A DNA stretch of 12,403 nucleotides. It comes from JANRKG01 sp033763635 (lineage in GTDB: Bacteria > Cyanobacteriota > Cyanobacteriia > GCF-001939115). This document shows positions 1-6,304 of this stretch, in pieces. The notes under the pieces are model-generated. The model ran no database searches, had not been told where the DNA came from, and was given only the letters and a program-made list of their open reading frames with translations. How positions within the stretch are numbered: the stretch's first letter is position 1; each line of letters starts with the position of its first letter. The stretch spans positions 1 through 12,403 of the forward strand of contig JANRKG010000045.1 of the NCBI GenBank assembly GCA_033763635.1. Reading direction: 5' to 3'. The position numbers were made by a program, and so were the translations under genes.

Positions 1-1
1 A

Positions 2-304
2 TCACAGAAAACACTCCTATCAGAAGCCCTGGAGGAACTTCAGGCAGTTTTAGAAGAATTACAGGCATCTGAGGCAGAACTGCATCATCAAAATGAAGCG
101 TTAGTCAACACTCGTCAAGCGGTAGAGTCAGAACGCCAGCGTTACAAAGAACTGTTTGAGTTTGCACCCGATGGCTATCTGGTTACAGATGCCAATGGCA
201 GAATTCTAGAAGCCAATCATGCGATCGTAACCCTACTCAATGTTTCCCAGGAGTTTCTGGGTCGTGCAACAAGGAAGTGTGGGTTTGGTAAAATGGGAGC
301 CTAA
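2..304 (+). pseudogene. PAS-domain signalling protein fragment, cut off by an IS1-family element
   Basis: An open frame enters from the left edge with no start in view. It first encodes a Glu/Gln/Leu-rich coiled coil (motifs ALEELQAVLEELQ and ESERQRYKEL), then the first half of a PAS domain with the recognisable motifs LFEFAPDGYLVTDANGRI and LEANHAIVTLLNVSQEFLG. Similarity ends at about base 272, where the left terminal repeat of an IS1-like element starts. The last codons (ATRKCGFGKMGA, then a stop) are read from the element. In cyanobacteria this coiled coil plus PAS arrangement is usual in sensor kinases and in some diguanylate cyclases or phosphatases. The output domain is missing, and nothing to the right of the element resumes the frame, so the 3' part appears to be lost. 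The PAS assignment is firm; the parent protein class is inferred. Confidence 0.8.
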
Positions 305-736
305 CCATCAGGAAGTTGGCCTATGAAATGTCCCTTCTGTGATCATCCTCAAGTACACAATCAACAGGTGCAAGCCGTTGAGACAGGGGCGATCGGGGGT
401 GATGAATTGTGGTCGTTTGTCAAAAAAAGCAGAAGTACTGTCAGGTAGATGAAACGATTGTGGGTGATTGTTGGATTGCTGTGAGTTTGGCGCAAACGGG
501 TGGCAGCGAGGGGAGCGCACGAATGGAACGGTGCGTCAACAGACGGGACGGTGGCATCGACGGCAAAACAAGTTTGGCAAGGTATGGCAGCAAACGGTCG
601 TCACGACTCGATTAGTGGTCAGCTATTTCAACTGGATCTGGTGTCATTCCAGATTACAAACAACGGCAGCTCAAAGGGCAGGATTAGCAACTCACCGTTG
701 GTCTTGGGACGAGCTTGTTTCTTACCCCACACTTCT
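273..736 (+). mobile_element. Degenerate IS1-family insertion element
   Basis: The ends carry an imperfect terminal inverted repeat: GAAGTGTGGG at 274-283 and its complement CCCACACTTC at 726-735. The transposase remnant fills the space between them, and its stop codon (738-740) lies at the right repeat, which is a common IS1 arrangement. The element is only about 464 bp, well short of a full element of this family, because the middle of the transposase is deleted. I could not find a target-site duplication: the flanks at about 265-272 and 737-744 do not match, which suggests a deletion or rearrangement after insertion. The exact outer bases are uncertain by a few nucleotides. Confidence 0.75.
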
Positions 737-740
737 CTGA
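323..740 (+). pseudogene. IS1-family transposase remnant in three frames
   Basis: Pieces of one transposase are readable in order. ATG at 323 opens with MKCPFCDHPQVH, the N-terminal Cys-x2-Cys zinc-binding start. The same frame later gives DELWSFVKK, which holds the first catalytic Asp of the DDE domain. After a 7-A run at 422-428 the frame slips and continues as QKKQKYCQVDETIVGDCWIAV. A third frame then gives ERTNGTVRQQTGRWHRRQNK, TTRLVVSYFNWIWCHSR and WSWDELVSYPTLL, the conserved C-terminus of cyanobacterial IS1-type transposases. The rest of the zinc finger and HTH region between codons ~12 and ~28, and the central DDE region, are missing. With two frame changes and two internal deletions the enzyme cannot be active. 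Family identity rests on remembered motifs. Confidence 0.82.
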
Positions 741-762
741 AACACAACCCAGCGATTAGTAG

Positions 763-3186
763 TTAGTCATGATTGCCAACCAACGTAAACGCCGCCCAAG
801 CTTTCGGATCAGGGTATTCCTTCAAGGTTTTCAGCATTGCCTGTCTCAATGCCTGCCCGGTGTTATGGTTCTGCTGCCAAGTCTGGTAAAACTGGCCCAT
901 GAGAAATGCAGTGGGTGCATCCGGAACCTGCCAGAGGGAAACAATCACACTGGAGGCTCCTGCGGTGATCAACGATCGCGACAACCCAATCACCCCATCC
1001 CCTGTAATCCGTCCCCTTCCTGTATCACAGGCACTCAGAACCACCAAGTCCGCATTCAGCTTGAGACCCAGTAACTCCGCTGCTGTGAGTAACCCATCTC
1101 GCTGTGCATCAGGAGCCAGAGCGATTGCCCCTGGAATCCCTGTTCCACCAAAGTCGTCTAGTAACCCGTGGGTTGCCAGGTGGATCAACCGAGACTGGGG
1201 CATTTTTTGGAGAACTGCTGATTCGGTGGCTTGGGCACCCAGGAGAGGTTGCGATTTTAGAAGGGTCGCAATTGTCTTCGCTTCTTTCTCCGCACCCGGT
1301 AGGGATGGCAACTGGGCAATCTCTTGGGGATTGAAACGTACTTTGGGCATGGTCGGGTTGCCGACGATTAATGATTCTTTTGGTCTCGATGGTCCTGTTC
1401 TTTTTGAAATGAGTTGGAGCACTTGGATGGATGGAGAAATGAGAATCGTATGACGCTCAATCAGGTACTTCCCAGACGGATCTTGCAGGGCTGCGAAGGG
1501 AATCAAAAACAGTTCTCCCTGCGGAACGAAAATGACTGGGGCCTCTGGATTTTGTGGGAGCAGGTCAGCGATCGGAGCAATGAGAAGGGCATGGAGTTCT
1601 TGCAGGGATGAATTCTTGACATTTGCTGCTGTAATCAGGGGAGGAGATGTTTCCTTAAATTGCAGACCTCGGACTCCAATTGATCCCCGGCTTTCGGTTA
1701 CGAGGCTAATCAAAGTTCCTTGTTTTTGCTGAAGAGGTTTTAAATCAACCTGCCGAAAGATAACCTCTCCAGAAGGTTTCACAACCCAAATAAAGAGTTG
1801 ATCGCCAGCCGTTAAGGAATTAGTCACAGAATATTCAACGAGGGTCGCCTGTCGCGTGCGAGCAAGTTGCTGAATATCAGAGATCCGAATGGGTTGTACT
1901 GCCGCTTGTCGATTGGCGGCGGTTATCTGTCCTCTGGCTGCTAATAATTCTACAAACGCACGGGTCCGGCTTCGTTCAGAAACTTCCAGGGCGGATTCTA
2001 CCTTTTGTCGAGCGACCAAAACTGCCTGTAAGGTGCTGTAGGGATTGCGCTGAATGTCGGCGATCGAAATCCGATCGGAATCCTTTAATCCTTCCCGCAA
2101 CGTCTCATATACCTCAATTGACTTTTGCAACCATTCCTCGGCTTGATCGAGTCGGCCTAACTGAGCCAGGGCAATCGCCGCATTATTGAGGGCAACCGCT
2201 TCAACTTTTCGGTTCTGAATCGACCGGGCGATTCTGATCGCTGTCTGCGAAACCTCAACGGCTGGCTCGTATTCTTGTAAATAGAAGTGAATCTGACCCA
2301 GATTTCCTAATGCTTCAGCTTCACCCTGGCGGTCTTGCAGTTCCCGCGTGATGCGTAGCCGTTGCTGTTGATAGTCAAGCGCTTTCCGATATTCACCTAA
2401 ATTTGTGTAAACGAAGCCTAAATTGCCAAGAACCGTCGCTTCACTCAATCGGTTATTCACTTCCCGAAAGAGGGTCAGGCTTTGTTGATACAACTCGATC
2501 GCCCTGGAATTATTTTTCAATTGACTCTCGACCGATCCTAAATTGCTCAGAGCCGATGCTTCTGTATCTCGGTCTTTCAGTGATTGGGCCAACGTGAGTT
2601 GTTGCTGATGGAATTCCTTTGATCGAGGATAATCTCCCAGATTCTCGTAAACCAGACCTAAGTTGCCCAAAGCATTTGCTTCTGTAGGGCGATCCTGCAT
2701 CTCACGAGCGATCGTCAAACTTTGTTGATAGTAGGTGATAGATTCTGCATATTTTCCTTGCCCCAGAGCGATCGACCCTAAGTTACCCAACGTTTTTCCT
2801 TCATTCGCCCGATCGCCAATCTGCTTAGAAATGCTAATAGACTGCTGATAGTAGTCGATTGCTTTTGGGTAATTAGCCTGGATGTAATAAACATTACCAA
2901 TCAGCCGTAATGCCCTAGCTTCCCCCTTCTGGTATTTCAACTCTCGGCAGCGTTGGAGAGCCTGTTGGGCAGATTGGAACGCTGCCTCAAACTGACTGGT
3001 CCTGAACTGCTGGGTTGCCTGCTCCAGGAGGCGATCGGCTTCCCTTTGTCGAACATCCCCAGTTTGGGAAAATACAGGAGTTGCAAATGGAGTCAGGGGC
3101 AGTATGGTAAAGGCAGAGCAGAAAGAGATCAGTACCCCCAGAACTAGCCTATTTCCCGGTTCCCGTCTCTTGCGTTTCACTTCCAT
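763..3186 (-). CDS. Exported TPR-repeat CHAT-domain (caspase-like) protein
   Basis: The 807-residue protein opens with a basic stretch (KRKRR) and a hydrophobic segment (about residues 14-36) ending near PVFSQ, a plausible signal peptide. Residues ~45-360 form a row of TPR units about 40 residues apart with the repeated signature NLG-x-(V/I)-x5-L-x(2)Y-x2-A. A linker leads to a C-terminal CHAT domain (about 530-805). That domain contains HLATHG (putative catalytic His673) and VVLSACDTG (putative catalytic Cys720), then GDGVIGLSRSLITAGASSVI and SLWQVPD, all standard for the family. CHAT domains are clan CD cysteine peptidases related to caspases and separase, and TPRs usually bind a protein partner. 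The ATG at 3186 follows AAGGAA very closely; a GTG two codons later would be better spaced. No partner gene abuts it. The substrate is unknown. Confidence 0.93.
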   Translation of the reverse strand: MEVKRKRREPGNRLVLGVLISFCSAFTILPLTPFATPVFSQTGDVRQREADRLLEQATQQFRTSQFEAAFQSAQQALQRCRELKYQKGEARALRLIGNVYYIQANYPKAIDYYQQSISISKQIGDRANEGKTLGNLGSIALGQGKYAESITYYQQSLTIAREMQDRPTEANALGNLGLVYENLGDYPRSKEFHQQQLTLAQSLKDRDTEASALSNLGSVESQLKNNSRAIELYQQSLTLFREVNNRLSEATVLGNLGFVYTNLGEYRKALDYQQQRLRITRELQDRQGEAEALGNLGQIHFYLQEYEPAVEVSQTAIRIARSIQNRKVEAVALNNAAIALAQLGRLDQAEEWLQKSIEVYETLREGLKDSDRISIADIQRNPYSTLQAVLVARQKVESALEVSERSRTRAFVELLAARGQITAANRQAAVQPIRISDIQQLARTRQATLVEYSVTNSLTAGDQLFIWVVKPSGEVIFRQVDLKPLQQKQGTLISLVTESRGSIGVRGLQFKETSPPLITAANVKNSSLQELHALLIAPIADLLPQNPEAPVIFVPQGELFLIPFAALQDPSGKYLIERHTILISPSIQVLQLISKRTGPSRPKESLIVGNPTMPKVRFNPQEIAQLPSLPGAEKEAKTIATLLKSQPLLGAQATESAVLQKMPQSRLIHLATHGLLDDFGGTGIPGAIALAPDAQRDGLLTAAELLGLKLNADLVVLSACDTGRGRITGDGVIGLSRSLITAGASSVIVSLWQVPDAPTAFLMGQFYQTWQQNHNTGQALRQAMLKTLKEYPDPKAWAAFTLVGNHD

Positions 3187-3294
3187 TTCCTTAGACCTGA
3201 TTTTTTTTCACTGCTTCTTATTCTAAAAGTCGAGACAGGGCTGAACTTTCCGGAAACAAGCGATTTCCCTTGTGTAGCAAGGAGTTAAGCTAAT
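3187..3294. other. Intergenic leader of the CHAT gene
   Basis: Short non-coding stretch upstream of the minus-strand CHAT gene. It holds a perfect 10-bp palindrome TTTCCGGAAA at 3247-3256 and, reading the minus strand, a TAGAAT hexamer that could be a -10 element but lacks a convincing -35 box. No RNA gene is recognisable. Confidence 0.3.
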
Positions 3295-3441
3295 TCACTG
3301 GCAGAGGAAAAGATGTTTTTGAACCTTACATTGCTCCTGACGATCGCCCTCAACCGATCGCGCTTCTTCCTGCTTGGCTTCCTGATAAACCCTGGTTTCC
3401 TGTAAGCGAATGCTCAACATCTGTTCAACCTCTTGCCGATG
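3295..3441 (-). pseudogene. Possible C-terminal scrap of a DUF2887/Rpn-like PD-(D/E)XK protein
   Basis: An open stretch of 48 codons plus a stop, with no suitable start, encodes HRQEVEQML, then RLQETRVYQEAKQEEARS and a Lys/Gln-rich tail. The segment resembles the C-terminal region of cyanobacterial DUF2887/Rpn-family putative nuclease/transposase proteins, which typically read MLG-x-QL-x-ETRVYQEAKQEG before a charged tail. Here the tail departs from that pattern after EAKQEE, which suggests a frameshift or truncation. Nothing upstream continues it, because the TetR gene ends at 3444. The identification comes from a short motif and remembered family sequence, so it is tentative; it may be a chance open frame. 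Confidence 0.42.
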
Positions 3442-3443
3442 TC

Positions 3444-4175
3444 TTATGGGTTAGTAGTCGAACCTGAAAAAACAATTGGTCCCAACTGCTTTTCCAGATA
3501 GCCTGCCATCATCTGTTTCATATCAGAAATCATACTATCCACATTCCCACCCGCTTTTTCAATCTCTGGTTCCTGTTGAATGAGATAACTCATCCCCTTG
3601 TAAATCGCCTTTGTGACCCGCGCAATGTGCCATCCCTGAGTAGGGGCAAGGGCAGGATGAACCCGAAGCAGTAACTCGTAGATGGTTGCCAGGATTTCCT
3701 GATCCACCCGGTTTGCTCCTTCCGCAAGGCTGCCTTCCCCTTCCTGCCCAGCACTGAGCTGTCGGAAGGCAGGGTGCTGACGCTCGAAGGCAATCATGGG
3801 GTCAATCACCCGATCGACCATTGCAGCGAAATCGAGACCTGCAACATCCTGTTGGAGCGCCGCGATCGTATTGTTGCCCAACTGATGCAGGTATCGCTCC
3901 CCCAAGGCTGCCAGGATGGCTTCTTTGTTTGAGAAATACTGATACACCGAGCCAACAGAGATATTAGCCCGTTCCGCTAAGGCATTGGTGTTAATGGCTT
4001 CGGGACCAAGGGTTGCCAGCAACTCAGCAGCGGTATCGAGGATCAACTCTCGCCGTCGCTGACCCCGCTCTCCGGAGGGACTCCGACGGGGTTTTGCAGC
4101 AGGTGAGGGAGCCTCGGAAACAGGGGACTTTTCTGTGGGTTCATCCGGGGGTTGACGGTGTGAGCTTTTGCTCAT
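3444..4175 (-). CDS. TetR/AcrR-family transcriptional regulator
   Basis: The 243-residue protein has a Pro/Ser-rich, charged N-terminal tail (residues 1-37) and then the canonical TetR helix-turn-helix domain at about 42-92 (RRELILDTAAELLATLG, ALAERANISVGSVYQYF, SNKEAILAAL). The remaining ~150 residues are an all-helical ligand-binding and dimerisation domain typical of AcrR-like repressors. Such proteins repress by binding palindromic operators and release DNA on binding a small molecule. Two near-identical 14-bp palindromes lie at and just upstream of the start (see 4161-4174 and 4193-4206), which suggests autoregulation and control of the divergent gene at 4264. That gene is now broken, so the regulator may be an orphan here. 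The ATG at 4175 has no strong Shine-Dalgarno sequence. The family call is secure; the ligand is unknown. Confidence 0.93.
   Translation of the reverse strand: MSKSSHRQPPDEPTEKSPVSEAPSPAAKPRRSPSGERGQRRRELILDTAAELLATLGPEAINTNALAERANISVGSVYQYFSNKEAILAALGERYLHQLGNNTIAALQQDVAGLDFAAMVDRVIDPMIAFERQHPAFRQLSAGQEGEGSLAEGANRVDQEILATIYELLLRVHPALAPTQGWHIARVTKAIYKGMSYLIQQEPEIEKAGGNVDSMISDMKQMMAGYLEKQLGPIVFSGSTTNP
4161..4174. promoter_or_regulatory. Candidate TetR operator 1 (palindrome)
   Basis: TGAGCTTTTGCTCA is a perfect palindrome with 5-bp arms and a 4-bp centre. It overlaps the first codons of the TetR gene. With its flanks it reads TGTGAGCTTTTGCTCATAT and shares both half-sites with operator 2. Binding by the adjacent TetR protein is inferred. 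Confidence 0.5.
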
Positions 4176-4192
4176 ATCTTTGAATTATGATG

Positions 4193-4206
4193 TGAGTAAT
4201 AGCTCA
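4193..4206. promoter_or_regulatory. Candidate TetR operator 2 (near-palindrome)
   Basis: TGAGTAATAGCTCA lies in the TetR/dehydrogenase divergent intergenic region. In context it is TGTGAGTAATAGCTCATGT, matching operator 1 at the six bases of each arm. The centres are 32 bp apart, about three helical turns, so two dimers would sit on the same face of the DNA. Confidence 0.5.
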
Positions 4207-4263
4207 TGTTATCGAAGTTCGGGCTGAAACTCCAGGCAATTCTATCAACAGGAAATCAATCGT

Positions 4264-4326
4264 ATGAGTGGCAAACTTGCATTTGTAACCGGAGCAACAG
4301 GTCTGTTGGGTAGTAATCTGTGCTGA
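4264..4326 (+). pseudogene. Truncated short-chain dehydrogenase/NAD-dependent epimerase start
   Basis: An ATG with a good ribosome-binding site (AGGA at 4250-4253) opens MSGKLAFVTGATGLLGSNL, a textbook N-terminal Rossmann strand with the TGxTGxxG NAD(P)-binding motif of extended short-chain dehydrogenases/epimerases. After 20 codons the frame hits a stop. A one-base shift gives VLIASLAV and another stop, which could be a few more residues of the original protein, and then sequence matching an IS1-type transposase on the opposite strand begins. The gene is therefore the 5' stub of a once divergently transcribed partner of the TetR regulator. The remaining ~250-300 codons are absent from the window. 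Confidence 0.68.
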
Positions 4327-4344
4327 TCGCTTCTCTTGCAGTGT

Positions 4345-4476
4345 GATAGAGGGAATCGTGCGGCGATGATACAGGGTGTCGAAGGTATCGGTGAACGTTT
4401 GCTGACAGTTCGGACAACGATAGCGCTGGCTACCGTTACTGGTTTTGCCTTTGCAGCAAGGATGCTTGGAGCAACA
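4345..4476 (-). pseudogene. IS1-family transposase N-terminal fragment
   Basis: Read on the minus strand, this stretch encodes CCKGKTSNGSQRYRCPNC followed by QQTFTDTFDTLYHRRTI, the zinc-finger half and following segment conserved at the N-terminus of IS1-family (InsA-like) transposases. A stop codon lies directly upstream (4477-4479), and the first Cys pair is degenerate (CCSKHP), so no start remains. There is no DDE domain; the piece ends close to the broken dehydrogenase. It is opposite in orientation to the element at 273-736. It carries the zinc-finger region that copy has lost, so it is a separate relic of the same family. The boundaries are approximate. Confidence 0.72.
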
Positions 4477-4492
4477 CTACTTTATACCTATT

Positions 4493-6229
4493 TCAAATAG
4501 GGGGTAATTGTAATCGGAGTGAGAAAAAAATGTTGCTTCCTGAAAAAGACGAATTGGAATGATTCGCCGAGTGTAAGGGAATGCCAAAGTCTACTCTGGC
4601 AAAGAAATAGGGATCTAATTGCCAGCGCAACCCCAAACCTGTACTCGCTAATAGCGTAGGAGCAATTCCCGCATCACGATGATTCCAGGTGGTACCAATA
4701 TCGATAAATGGCACCAATTGAATCGTTCCAATTCCGTCAGGTGCGGTTGTGATGGGAAAACGGACTTCCACCGAACCCACAATTCCACTGTCCCCCACTT
4801 GTTGATTTGGGCGGTAGCCACGAACCGTATCAATCCCACCCACACTAAACTGTTCCAGGGGAAGCAATGCATCTCCTGTGAGTTGGGACGCGATGCGAAC
4901 CACAGACGTTGTGTTATTCCCAATCGCCTGTACCCATTGAAATTGCCCAATCCAACTTAAAAACAGTCCGTCTACTCCGGTGTTGTTGACCGTTGCACCC
5001 AGCGCATTTAAGCCAATGTTAAATTGAGAGCGAGCCGCCAGCACTTGACTGGGCGATCGATTGATCCAGTCCTGGCTAAATCGGAGAACGGTGACTTGCG
5101 ATCGCCCCTTCTCTGCTCCTACAGAAAACGAAAAAGGCGTACTGCCGAATAAAAATGTTTGACTTTGACGCAGATCTAACGACAGCCCTAAAGAGAATTC
5201 ATCGGTTATTGTGCGGATGAGCGGTTGACGAATGCCCAGGGAGAAAGTCTCGTTATTACTTCGAATATCCAGCGCATCAAAAGCAGGCTCTACAATTCGG
5301 GTTTTGTTATTGAGATAGCGAAAGACTAATGTGCCATCTCTTGCATTGATGGGAACGCTGTAACTAAATTCATAGTTCAGACTTCCTTCCGTCGTACCAA
5401 CTTGGGCATAGAGTTGATCTCCTAAACCAGACACATTGCGATAACTTGCTTCTAATGAAGGCCCCAAAGAACCGACATTCGGCGAGTTGCGATTCTCCAC
5501 AAAAGTGGCAATTGACAGTGGGGCGGATTCCTGTAATGTCACAGCTAAAATACTCTGACCGGGAGCGGTGCCACTCCTTAACTCTGCTTGAACAGAACGA
5601 AACAGGGGGTTCAACTGTAATAATTGCAGGGCAGACTCTAAGCGTTGCAGATTGAGAGGCGTGCCCCCTGCTATTTCCAGGCGTTCTTTAACGTAGCCAG
5701 AATTGAGCCGAGTTAACCCCTGTACATCGATTTCTTCCAGACGGCCTTCGATCACCTGAAGGGTGATGATCCCAGAAGACACATCTTGAGGGGGTAAAAA
5801 AGCGCCTGATGTGACGTATCCCTCTCGAATATAGCGATCGGTTATTGCAGTGCGAATCGTCAGGAGTTCCTCAAAGGCAAGCTCTTTCCCAATAAACGGG
5901 GCAACGACTTCTGCAAACTGAGTATCAGAGAAAACGGTACTGCCCAATACGCGAATTTCTTGAACTTTGACCTTGAGGGGTTCTGCCGGATCACGGGTCG
6001 GGGAGGACGGGGGAATGGGGGGAAGAATCGGTACGGGAGAAGAAGGTAACTGATCCGGCAGGGTAGGCAGTTGAGGAGTATTCGGGGGAGGCGCAATTGC
6101 CTGACTGATAATTGCCTGACTGACCGGATCAGAGAATGCAGCGTGATTGGGGAGGGCATGCGTGGCGTTTGGCATACCTCCAGCACCATATAGCCAAGTT
6201 GCGAACAACTTCAGCAGATGAGACTTCAT
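4493..6229 (-). CDS. ShlB/FhaC/HecB-family two-partner-secretion outer-membrane transporter (TpsB)
   Basis: The 578-residue protein starts with a short hydrophobic export signal (about residues 5-18), a segment DPVSQAIISQAIA and a Pro-rich linker (47-83). Two POTRA domains follow: the first at ~86-163 (VKVQEIRVLGSTVFSD to ITLQVIEGRLEEI), the second at ~165-235 (LNPLFRSVQAEL, ILAVTLQES). Residues ~237-578 are a predicted Omp85-type 16-strand barrel with the diagnostic L6 motif VRGY (469-472) in GGIDTVRGYRP. Such TpsB proteins recognise and translocate one exoprotein (TpsA) across the outer membrane. No TpsA with a TPS/haemagglutinin domain is visible here. It is the last gene of the four-gene minus-strand set, 75 bp after the AraC-type regulator. 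The C-terminus ends in Ile rather than the usual aromatic residue, and an IS1 relic lies just downstream, so the last residues might have been altered. Confidence 0.93.
   Translation of the reverse strand: MKSHLLKLFATWLYGAGGMPNATHALPNHAAFSDPVSQAIISQAIAPPPNTPQLPTLPDQLPSSPVPILPPIPPSSPTRDPAEPLKVKVQEIRVLGSTVFSDTQFAEVVAPFIGKELAFEELLTIRTAITDRYIREGYVTSGAFLPPQDVSSGIITLQVIEGRLEEIDVQGLTRLNSGYVKERLEIAGGTPLNLQRLESALQLLQLNPLFRSVQAELRSGTAPGQSILAVTLQESAPLSIATFVENRNSPNVGSLGPSLEASYRNVSGLGDQLYAQVGTTEGSLNYEFSYSVPINARDGTLVFRYLNNKTRIVEPAFDALDIRSNNETFSLGIRQPLIRTITDEFSLGLSLDLRQSQTFLFGSTPFSFSVGAEKGRSQVTVLRFSQDWINRSPSQVLAARSQFNIGLNALGATVNNTGVDGLFLSWIGQFQWVQAIGNNTTSVVRIASQLTGDALLPLEQFSVGGIDTVRGYRPNQQVGDSGIVGSVEVRFPITTAPDGIGTIQLVPFIDIGTTWNHRDAGIAPTLLASTGLGLRWQLDPYFFARVDFGIPLHSANHSNSSFSGSNIFFSLRLQLPPI
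6095..6124. repeat. 15-bp tandem duplication inside the transporter gene
   Basis: AATTGCCTGACTGAT (6095-6109) is followed at once by AATTGCCTGACTGAC (6110-6124), identical at 14 of 15 bases. The unit is a multiple of three, so it stays in frame and encodes the repeated pentapeptide SQAII/SQAIA in the predicted helix before the Pro-rich linker. Confidence 0.85.
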
Positions 6230-6304
6230 TCACTCACACAGGGCAAAAGCAGTGAAGTCAGTATAGCGGTTCTTGGGGACGCAATCTGGATGTCAAGAGA
6301 ACAC

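Noticed and set aside
899..1453. Plus-strand open frame of 184 codons opposite the CHAT domain
   Set aside because: It is antisense to a clearly conserved coding region and shows no recognisable motif or ribosome-binding site.
3247..3256. TTTCCGGAAA palindrome upstream of the CHAT gene as an operator
   Set aside because: A single 10-bp palindrome with no second copy or extended symmetry; too weak to call.
5860..6189. 109-codon minus-strand frame overlapping the transporter start
   Set aside because: It lies within the Pro-rich linker and POTRA coding region in another frame and has no family features.
6260..6296. TTGACA and TATACT on the minus strand between the regulator and transporter genes, resembling a promoter
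   Set aside because: The spacer is 25 bases, far from the usual 16-18, and no other -35 box is properly placed before TATACT.
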